From: Edaphobacillus lindanitolerans
GTDB taxonomy: Bacteria; Bacillota; Bacilli; Bacillales_A; Planococcaceae
NCBI RefSeq assembly: GCF_900156305.1
Contig: NZ_FTPL01000003.1
Span: forward strand, 124,001-188,000
Reading direction: 5' to 3'
DNA length: 64,000 bases
Part shown: one piece after another, positions 58,475 to 64,000 of the stretch
Numbering within the stretch: the stretch's first letter is position 1
Layout: each line of letters begins with the position of its first letter
The notes under the pieces: generated by a model
Told to the model about the DNA's origin: nothing
Database searches by the model: none
The model's input: the letters and a program-made list of their open reading frames with translations, nothing else
Program-made: the position numbers and the translations under genes

Positions 58475-59044
58475 ATGGAACTGCTGGCAATCGTCGGAAG
58501 CCTCAGGAAGCGTTCATACAATCTCAGACTTGCCCATACTGTCCGGGAACGGTTTGCAGACCGGTTCACTCTGCAGATCGCAGACATCGGCTCACTTCCG
58601 TTCTTCAACGAAGACCTGGAAGAGTCCCCGCCGGAGGCCGTCGAACAATTCCGGGGTCAGATCGCCCGGGCGGACGGCGTGTTCATCATTACACCGGAAT
58701 ATAACTGGTCGGTGCCGGGCGTGCTCAAAAATGCAATCGACTGGGCTTCCCGCGGCAGCCGGCCGCTCATCGGCAAGCCGGTCATGGTGATGGGCGTGTC
58801 AAACGGCGTCGTCGGCACGCTCCGTTCCCAGCTGCACATGCGTGAAATCCTCGCTTCTGCCGGCGTGAGGGCAGCGGTGCTCCCGCCGGCGGGAAATGAA
58901 GTGCTGATCCGGACCGGGGGAGATAAATTCGACGGCGAAAAGGGACTGCTTGCCGACGAGGACACGCTCGCATTCATCGATCGGAAGGTCGGAAGTTTTC
59001 TCGGGTTCATCGAAGATGCGGCGGTTCCCTCCGGTCTTAAATGA
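58475..59044 (+). CDS. NADPH-dependent FMN reductase
   Basis: Flavodoxin-fold reductase: VGSLRKRSYNLRLAHTV (FMN phosphate loop), IITPEYNWSVPGVLKNAIDW (family signature) and KPVMVMGVSNGVVGTLRSQL. 189 residues. ATG 58475 is chosen because AGGAGGA lies about 6 nt upstream. It could supply reduced flavin to the preceding dehydrogenase, an inference from adjacency. Confidence 0.92.
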   Translation: MELLAIVGSLRKRSYNLRLAHTVRERFADRFTLQIADIGSLPFFNEDLEESPPEAVEQFRGQIARADGVFIITPEYNWSVPGVLKNAIDWASRGSRPLIGKPVMVMGVSNGVVGTLRSQLHMREILASAGVRAAVLPPAGNEVLIRTGGDKFDGEKGLLADEDTLAFIDRKVGSFLGFIEDAAVPSGLK

Positions 59045-59082
59045 CGGAGGGTTTATTTATTGCCCTCCTGTTTAAAAGGAGG
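59045..59082 (+). promoter_or_regulatory. Possible leader switch before the ABC-F gene
   Basis: CCCTCC (59063-59068) can pair with upstream GGAGGG (59046-59051) or, as CCTCC, with the Shine-Dalgarno GGAGG (59078-59082). The two pairings exclude each other: one closes an upstream hairpin, the other hides the ribosome site. Confidence 0.45.
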
Positions 59083-59090
59083 AGACGACA

Positions 59091-60758
59091 ATGTTATTGG
59101 CTGAATTAAATAATCTTAAAGCGTCGTACGGGGAAACGGTCATCTTTGACGGGGTGTCGGCTGACCTTCCGGCAGGGGCGGTCGTCGCGCTGGTCGGCCC
59201 GAACGGGGCGGGCAAGTCGACGATGATGGATATGATCGCCGGAGTGCGGGCGCCCGATGAAGGCCGGGTCCGCTGGATCGGCCGCCGGCCGCCGCTCACT
59301 TATTTCCGCCAGGAGCAGGAAAGCGGCCCGGCAACGGAAGAGGACGACGGGCAGGTCCTGGAGGAGCTCAGCAGGTGGGGCGTTCAGGATGGAATTGCAT
59401 ACAATACCGCGAGCGGGGGCGAACGGATGAAGCTGCGCCTTGCCGCTGCATTGGCCGAGAACAGCCGGCTCTTCCTGCTGGATGAACCGACGAACCATCT
59501 CGACCGCGGTTCGCTCGCCCGGCTGGTCAGCCGGATCCGGAAGTCGGATGCCACGTACCTCATCGTGTCGCATGATCGCCACTTCATCGACCGGGTTGCC
59601 GACCGCGTCTGGGAGCTGGATCACGGCAGACTGACGGTTTACGAAGGGAATTACACGGACTACCGGGAGAAGAAGGAAGCGGCCCGGGCCGCCCGTCAAA
59701 AACACTGGGAACAGCAGCAACGGAAGATTGCGGTCGTCGAGGAACAAATCGACCAGCTTTCCCGGTGGTCAGACAAAGCTCACCGGGAATCGACGAAAAA
59801 AGACGGCACAAAAGAATACTTCCGCATGAAGGCAAAGAAAAAAGACATCCAGATCCGGTCCAAGCGCCGCCGGCTCGAAGCGGAACTGGAAAAGGAGCGA
59901 ATCGAAAAGCCCGAAGAGGAACGGGCCGTCGAATTCGACATGCACGGGAACCGCAAGAAAGGCCGGCGCGTGTTCGAGTTGAACGATGTCTCGAAGTCAT
60001 TCAACGGGCGCACGCTGTTTGACGGTGTGCGGTTCACTGTTCTTGCAGGGGAACGGCTCGGCCTTGTCGGACCGAACGGCTCCGGGAAGTCCACGCTGTT
60101 CAGGATGCTGCTCGGGGAGGACCCCCACGGAGGGGACATCTGGCGGACGAAGGGAATGACGGTCGGCTGGCTCAGCCAGTCCGTGCTGGACCTGCCCCTG
60201 GACCACACGATGGAGGAATATTTCCGGAAAGACACCTTTTCGGAACAGGGGAAACTTCGCACCGATTTGGCAAACCTCGGTTTCACGGCGGAACAGTGGA
60301 AGCTGCCGCTTTCGTCACTCAGCATGGGCGAGCGGCTGAAAGTGAAGCTCATGCGGTTCATCCAGGACAGTACCGACGTGCTGCTGCTGGATGAGCCGAC
60401 CAACCATCTTGATCTGCCGTCGCGCGAAGAGCTTGAGCGCACGCTGGAGTCATTTCCGGGCACCTTGCTGTTCGCTTCGCACGACCGCTACTTCATGGAC
60501 CGGCTTGCTGACGGTCTCTTGGTGTTCGAAGAGGAAAAAGTGCGGAAAGTGCCGATGGGACTGGAGCAGTGGGAGCGGCGGAATGAAAAAAAGGATGGCC
60601 GCGCTTCGGAGAAGGACCGGAAGCTCGAGCGGCTGCGGCTCGAGACGGAAATCCAGGCGGTGCTCGGCAAGCTGACCATGTCACAGCCGGGCAGCCGGGA
60701 TTATGCCGAATTGGACCGCCGTTTCACGGAGCTCACCGCGCAGTTAAGGAAATTGTAA
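59091..60758 (+). CDS. ABC-F family ATPase (ribosome-associated)
   Basis: Two ABC domains with no membrane segments. Domain 1: VGPNGAGKST, SGGERMKLRLA, LFLLDEPTNHLD. A charged coiled linker (about 195-290) that would reach the ribosomal tRNA exit/peptidyl centre. Domain 2: VGPNGSGKST, LSMGERLKVKLM, LLLDEPTNHLD. 555 residues, near antibiotic-resistance ABC-F proteins (Msr/Vga/Vml types), though housekeeping roles cannot be excluded. AAAGGAGGAG SD. Confidence 0.92.
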   Translation: MLLAELNNLKASYGETVIFDGVSADLPAGAVVALVGPNGAGKSTMMDMIAGVRAPDEGRVRWIGRRPPLTYFRQEQESGPATEEDDGQVLEELSRWGVQDGIAYNTASGGERMKLRLAAALAENSRLFLLDEPTNHLDRGSLARLVSRIRKSDATYLIVSHDRHFIDRVADRVWELDHGRLTVYEGNYTDYREKKEAARAARQKHWEQQQRKIAVVEEQIDQLSRWSDKAHRESTKKDGTKEYFRMKAKKKDIQIRSKRRRLEAELEKERIEKPEEERAVEFDMHGNRKKGRRVFELNDVSKSFNGRTLFDGVRFTVLAGERLGLVGPNGSGKSTLFRMLLGEDPHGGDIWRTKGMTVGWLSQSVLDLPLDHTMEEYFRKDTFSEQGKLRTDLANLGFTAEQWKLPLSSLSMGERLKVKLMRFIQDSTDVLLLDEPTNHLDLPSREELERTLESFPGTLLFASHDRYFMDRLADGLLVFEEEKVRKVPMGLEQWERRNEKKDGRASEKDRKLERLRLETEIQAVLGKLTMSQPGSRDYAELDRRFTELTAQLRKL

Positions 60759-60950
60759 CCGCGGCCCCGTAACATTGATCCTGCGGGCGCCGATGCAAGG
60801 GCCTGCGGGGAAATCGATGAATGCTCCGCGTGGCCCATGAACATCGCTCAGCCGGCACCCGGCCGGACCCGACGCGCTGCCCGCAAACTGACCGCAGTGA
60901 AAACCGAATCCCGGGGCCGGGGATTGTTCAATCCTAGGAGGAGATCATTG

Positions 60951-61397
60951 ATGAAACTGCGTACACCGATGCCGGAACTTGAAGGGGCAACGACCTGGCT
61001 GAACGGGTGGAGGTCAAAAGCGGACCTGGTCGGCGAGAGGCCGACGCTCGTCCACTTCTGGTCCGTCAGCTGCCAACTCTGCAAACAGACCATGGCTGAC
61101 ATCAATGCGCTCCGCGATCGATACAAAGGCAAATTGAATGTCATTGCGGTCCATATGCCCCTGACGGGAAAGGACACCGATCTGGAACAGATCAAGAAGA
61201 TCGCCGAAGAGCATGATATCTCCCAGCCGATTTTCGTCGACAATGAAATGAAGCTGACCGATGCCTTTAAAAATAAATATGTCCCCGCTTACTATGTCTT
61301 CGACAAAGACGGGCAGCTCCGACATTTCCAGGCAGGCGACAGCGGGATGAGGATGCTTGAAAAACGCGTGGGCCGCGTCCTCGGCGTGACGAGGTAA
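60951..61397 (+). CDS. TlpA/ResA-like thiol-disulfide protein, copy 2
   Basis: Paralogue of the protein at 55687. LVHFWSVSCQLCKQTMADIN carries the CxxC (Cys-Gln-Leu-Cys), and VPAYYVFDKDGQLRHFQAGD the cis-Pro loop. No signal peptide. GGAGGAG about 8 nt before ATG 60951; longer readings lack an SD. 148 residues. The differing CxxC dipeptide suggests a different redox potential. Confidence 0.87.
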   Translation: MKLRTPMPELEGATTWLNGWRSKADLVGERPTLVHFWSVSCQLCKQTMADINALRDRYKGKLNVIAVHMPLTGKDTDLEQIKKIAEEHDISQPIFVDNEMKLTDAFKNKYVPAYYVFDKDGQLRHFQAGDSGMRMLEKRVGRVLGVTR

Positions 61398-61420
61398 TGC
61401 ATAGGGGACATCAAAAGTAA

Positions 61421-61457
61421 CGGCCGCATCCTGATGAATGGATGCGGCCGGTTTTAA
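61421..61457 (+). terminator. Terminator after TlpA-like copy 2
   Basis: CGGCCGCATCC / GGATGCGGCCG stem with an 8-nt loop and TTTT. The rest of the gap to 61693 shows no gene. Confidence 0.9.
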
Positions 61458-61693
61458 TTTGGCGAAACGGGTAAATATATAGAGAGACCGCACGGTATAA
61501 AGCAGCTGGACCCGGAAGCGAGGTCCGCTTGGATCGGGTCCCGGGTACCTGCGTCAGGAAACGTCTTCCGGACCGTCCGTGGAAATTATTTCTGGTTTGA
61601 CGGACACCGTGCCGGGGAATTAACAGGACAACGAAGCATTCTGAGGGCAATAAAAAACAAGCCTCCCCTTGTGGATGGTGGCTTGCCCCCTAT

Positions 61694-62038
61694 TTACACT
61701 TCTGGAAGCTCCAGAATTTTATGGATTAGTTTCATGCAGGTTTCAACAATTTCAATTGGAGCCTGGTCGACGGTCTGCCCCTTCCTGGAATGCCAGTCAA
61801 GGCTCTTGAACTGATCAGCCAGGATGACGCCTTCGACGTTCAGGCCGGGCGGCAGTTCGACTTCGAACGGATAGCCCTTTTTCTGGTTGGTGATCGGGCA
61901 GACTACGGCGAACCCGGTCACTTCGTTGAAATTATCGGGAGACAGCACGATCCCAGGACGGCGACCGGCCTGTTCATGTCCGGCCTGCGGACTGAAATCA
62001 AGCGTGACGAGGTCTCCGCATCTTGGCGTGGCACTCAA
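61694..62038 (-). CDS. mazF: MazF/PemK-type mRNA interferase toxin
   Basis: Sequence-specific endoribonuclease. CGDLVTLDFSPQAGHEQAGR, RPGIVLSPDNFN, VVCPITNQKKGYPFEVELPP and VEGVILADQFKSLDWHSRKG match the PemK/ChpB branch with the usual Arg in the GRRPG loop. 114 residues. Start overlaps the antitoxin stop (ATGA). Confidence 0.94.
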   Translation of the reverse strand: MSATPRCGDLVTLDFSPQAGHEQAGRRPGIVLSPDNFNEVTGFAVVCPITNQKKGYPFEVELPPGLNVEGVILADQFKSLDWHSRKGQTVDQAPIEIVETCMKLIHKILELPEV

Positions 62039-62268
62039 AACAGCTCGTTGCCGGCGACTGCGAGTTCCAGCTCCTCGTGGCGGTTTTCGGACGTGATCAT
62101 AGCGAGCAGTTCTTCAAGTGTCGGTTCGGTCTCTACCGGCTTTACAAGCAATGCCTGATTGGATTCGATAGTCAAAGTGACCTCCGTCCCTTCTGTCAGA
62201 TTGATCTGTTGTGCAAGAGCGGCAGGGATCCGCAGTCCTAAACTGTTGCCCCACTTCTGTATCTTCAC
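62035..62268 (-). CDS. mazE: MazE/AbrB-fold antitoxin
   Basis: Neutralises the toxin and represses the operon. VKIQKWGNSLGLRIPAALAQ is the swapped-hairpin AbrB DNA-binding domain; an acidic C-tail (TEPTLEELLAMI) wraps the toxin. GTG 62268 is chosen because AAGGAGGG lies about 6 nt upstream. 77 residues. Confidence 0.93.
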   Translation of the reverse strand: MKIQKWGNSLGLRIPAALAQQINLTEGTEVTLTIESNQALLVKPVETEPTLEELLAMITSENRHEELELAVAGNELF

Positions 62269-62414
62269 AACAATCCCTCCTTGCGGTAAAAACATTGTAA
62301 CATGGACGATACATGAATGTATAGTCTTTGTATATACATTTTGGCGGAATTTCGGGAGAGAGCCTTTTTCATGTCCAAAAAAGACGGAAAAAGAAAAAAT
62401 AAGCGTGACAAGAG

Positions 62415-62449
62415 GACGGGCAGTTCCATTAAACGGAACTGCCCGTCTT
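62415..62449. terminator. Bidirectional terminator overlapping a gene end
   Basis: GACGGGCAGTTCC / GGAACTGCCCGTC hairpin. It ends the minus-strand membrane gene, whose stop codon lies in the loop. Confidence 0.8.
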
Positions 62450-62980
62450 CGCTTTCCTCGGCCAGATGAAGTAAGACAGGGAGATGGCGAGGTCGATTCC
62501 GGCGATGAGCGTCCACAGCTTCAGGATCTGTTGCAGCGCTTCTGTCCGGGCCGCGTCATCGACGAGGAAGATGATGGCGATCAGATAGCCTCCCCCGATC
62601 ATCCAGGCCAGCACATGGAGAAGGCTGCCCTTCAGCGAGTCCCGCGCATGCGCGTAACCGTACAGCTTTGCGGGCCGCGGCCCTTCCCTCACAATATAAT
62701 GACGGAATCGTTCATCCGCCCACCGGATCATCCGCCGGCCGTACGCGAGCGAGACGCCGAGGTAGATGGCGGCGATGCCATGAGCCTGGGTGGCCGTCGC
62801 TCCGTTCAATAAGTCGTATGTCGTGGCGATGAGCAGGATCAGGTCAAGAACAGGCGTCATGGCGAGCAGCAGGAACCCGGCCCGCTCTTTTCCGAACAGG
62901 TACCTCACGGTCAACCCCGCTGCAATGAACACCCAGAATCCGATTTCAACCCCGATGATCAGCCAGGCGATCAGGCTCAT
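62429..62980 (-). CDS. Conserved membrane protein of unknown function
   Basis: 183 residues, about five helices: MSLIAWLIIGVEIGFWVFIA, ERAGFLLLAMTPVLDLILLI, GIAAIYLGVSLAYGRRMIRW, SLLHVLAWMIGGGYLIAIIF and a final helix ending YFIWPRKAK. ATG 62980 has AAAAGGAG 8 nt upstream. Divergent from the TetR gene, which probably regulates it. Family name not recalled. Confidence 0.7.
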   Translation of the reverse strand: MSLIAWLIIGVEIGFWVFIAAGLTVRYLFGKERAGFLLLAMTPVLDLILLIATTYDLLNGATATQAHGIAAIYLGVSLAYGRRMIRWADERFRHYIVREGPRPAKLYGYAHARDSLKGSLLHVLAWMIGGGYLIAIIFLVDDAARTEALQQILKLWTLIAGIDLAISLSYFIWPRKAKTGSSV

Positions 62981-63082
62981 GGCTTGCACTCCTTTTTGGA
63001 ACTGGTGGTATGGATTCGATATTACACGATGGTTTTATTTAGTACAAGTGTTTTATAAAGAGTCTTTTGCTATAATGGATAT

Positions 63083-63667
63083 ATGCCTAAAATCGTGAAT
63101 CATGAAAAACGCAGAGAACAGATTGCAGAGTCGATGTGGCGGATCATCCTGGAAAAAGGCATGGAAGGAGCGACGGTGAGAGGGGTTGCCGAGGAAGCTG
63201 GTCTATCGGTAGGCGCCTTGAGATATTATTTTAAAGACCAGGATGAGTTGTTCGTCTATGCGATGCGGCTTGTCAACGAACGGGTGACCGGGCGCGTGAT
63301 GGACATCGCCGCCCGGCCTTTGCCGCCGCGCGAAAAAGTGATTGCCGTGTTGCTTGAGATCGTCCCGATGGATGACGAGCGCCGGGCCGAGACGGATGTC
63401 TGGTTTTCATTTCTGGCCCATCTCAAGCACCGGAAGGATCTGGACGGAATACCCGAGCATGCGGTATACGAGGCCATCCAAAAGCTGTTCGGCCTCCTGG
63501 AAGCCGAAGGGGCGCTCCGTCCCGGACTGGACCGGGAGCTTGAGGCGGAGCGGCTTTATTCCATCATCGACGGATTGGCTCTCCATGCGTTCTTGGAGCC
63601 GGAACGGCTGGACCCCTCGATGGTGCGCCGGGTTGTCCGTTCCGCGGTGGAGGCTATCACACTGTAG
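63083..63667 (+). CDS. TetR-family regulator
   Basis: HTH at the N-terminus: RREQIAESMWRIILEKGMEG with ATVRGVAEEAGLSVGALRYY and F-K-D-Q-D. The C-terminal domain ends with LYSIIDGLALHAFLEP, as in BetI/PksA-like repressors. 194 residues. -10 TATAAT at 63071-63076 nearly touches the ATG, so the transcript may be leaderless or use a weak SD. Shares an intergenic region with the divergent membrane gene, its likely target. Confidence 0.9.
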   Translation: MPKIVNHEKRREQIAESMWRIILEKGMEGATVRGVAEEAGLSVGALRYYFKDQDELFVYAMRLVNERVTGRVMDIAARPLPPREKVIAVLLEIVPMDDERRAETDVWFSFLAHLKHRKDLDGIPEHAVYEAIQKLFGLLEAEGALRPGLDRELEAERLYSIIDGLALHAFLEPERLDPSMVRRVVRSAVEAITL

Positions 63668-63725
63668 CCGTTGCTTGCCAAAAATTCCGTCTATGGTATC
63701 CTATAGGGGAATTGAATACGAACCG

Positions 63726-63820
63726 CCACTGGGGGAGCCTGAAGAAAGGCTGAGACGTGCATATGCTGCGCGGACCCTTCGAACCTGATCCGGATCATAC
63801 CGGCGTAGGGAAGTGGGCCG
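63726..63820 (+). ncRNA. TPP (THI-element) riboswitch
   Basis: GGGGGAGCC, GGCTGAGA, GACCCTT, GAACCTGATCCGGATCATAC and CGGCGTAGGGAAGTGG are the conserved TPP-aptamer segments in order. It precedes an intrinsic terminator and tenA, so thiamin pyrophosphate should terminate transcription. Confidence 0.96.
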
Positions 63821-63848
63821 ATCCGCTTTATCCATGTATGCAATCCGG

Positions 63849-63883
63849 GCCGCTTCCTGACGTTTGATCAGGGAGCGGCTTTT
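63849..63883 (+). terminator. Riboswitch-controlled terminator
   Basis: GCCGCTTCCTGA / TCAGGGAGCGGC stem followed by TTTT, between the TPP aptamer and tenA. Confidence 0.88.
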
Positions 63884-63916
63884 CGTGTTCGCCAAAATGA
63901 AAGGGGAGTGCACGAT

Positions 63917-64000
63917 ATGAGTTTTTGCAAACGGGTGAGAAGTGAATGTGACGGGATCTGGGAGGCGAGCTTTGACCATCCGTTCATCCAGGCGCTTGCG
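63917..64000 (+). CDS. tenA: Thiaminase II / TenA (3' partial)
   Basis: Only 28 codons are visible: MSFCKRVRSECDGIWEASFD then HPFIQALA, the usual TenA N-terminus (W..SF.HPF...L). AAAGGGGAG lies about 8 nt before the ATG. TenA hydrolyses degraded pyrimidine precursors in thiamin salvage; control by the TPP riboswitch immediately upstream supports the call. The gene runs off the window. Confidence 0.88.
   Translation, partial: MSFCKRVRSECDGIWEASFDHPFIQALA

Noticed and set aside
1-64000. CRISPR array, rRNA or tRNA genes
   Set aside because: No direct-repeat/spacer pattern and no cloverleaf or rRNA-like stretch was seen on either strand.

Overview
The window is chromosomal DNA from a Gram-positive, spore-forming member of the Bacillota. 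Strong purine-rich Shine-Dalgarno sites, TTG/GTG starts, a CotF-like spore-coat protein, a Ku/LigD pair, a YdbS/YdbT pair, the RacE-type glutamate racemase and a TPP-riboswitch-tenA arrangement all fit Bacillales. The high GC of the backbone suggests a Planococcaceae genus such as Bhargavaea; that name is inference. Both edges cut genes: an ABC ATPase on the left and tenA on the right.

Layout. 1-5.3 kb: ABC-2 exporter, glutamate racemase, YetF-like protein, M15 peptidase, glutaminase. 5.34-9.86 kb: an AT-richer accessory locus with a PlcR-type regulator (minus strand), divergent to a split LanB-type RiPP dehydratase (765 + 292 aa). The locus ends in a 37-aa PapR-like peptide gene missing from ordinary ORF lists. 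The peptide carries DLPFE, the core of the PapR signal, and its gene is preceded by a perfect PlcR box. 9.9-34.3 kb: mscL, an SOS-type promoter with a small WYL-like gene, M28 aminopeptidase, PadR pair, acetamidase, ATL, YdbST, DUF2207, CotF, a carbohydrate ABC operon, DDAH, AI-2E exporter, M23 peptidase, a two-component system next to HtrA, and small genes. 34.4-46.3 kb: a low-GC restriction-modification island beside a decayed membrane gene. It holds two C5 cytosine methyltransferases, a PLD endonuclease, Vsr, a Z1 ATPase, a GHKL/MORC-like ATPase, two uncharacterised proteins and a PD-(D/E)XK protein. 46.4-50.5 kb: AAC(6')-like acetyltransferase, NrnB-like DHH phosphatase, a DnaA-box cluster, and an actin-type ParM/ParR pair with a parC-like iteron array. 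50.5-64 kb: LigD/Ku, AbgT, two paralogous thioredoxin-like proteins, FAD dehydrogenase, FMN reductase, ABC-F ATPase with a possible leader switch, MazEF, TetR pair, TPP riboswitch and tenA.

How the genes work together. The PlcR-like protein probably senses the processed 37-aa peptide and feeds back on the peptide gene. The co-directional LanB pair could make a quorum-controlled RiPP or modify the peptide itself. In the island the operon from Z1 to PD-(D/E)XK looks like one multi-subunit restriction machine, with a second Dcm-PLD-Vsr module beside it. ParM, ParR and the iterons form a self-contained segregation cassette that looks plasmid-derived.
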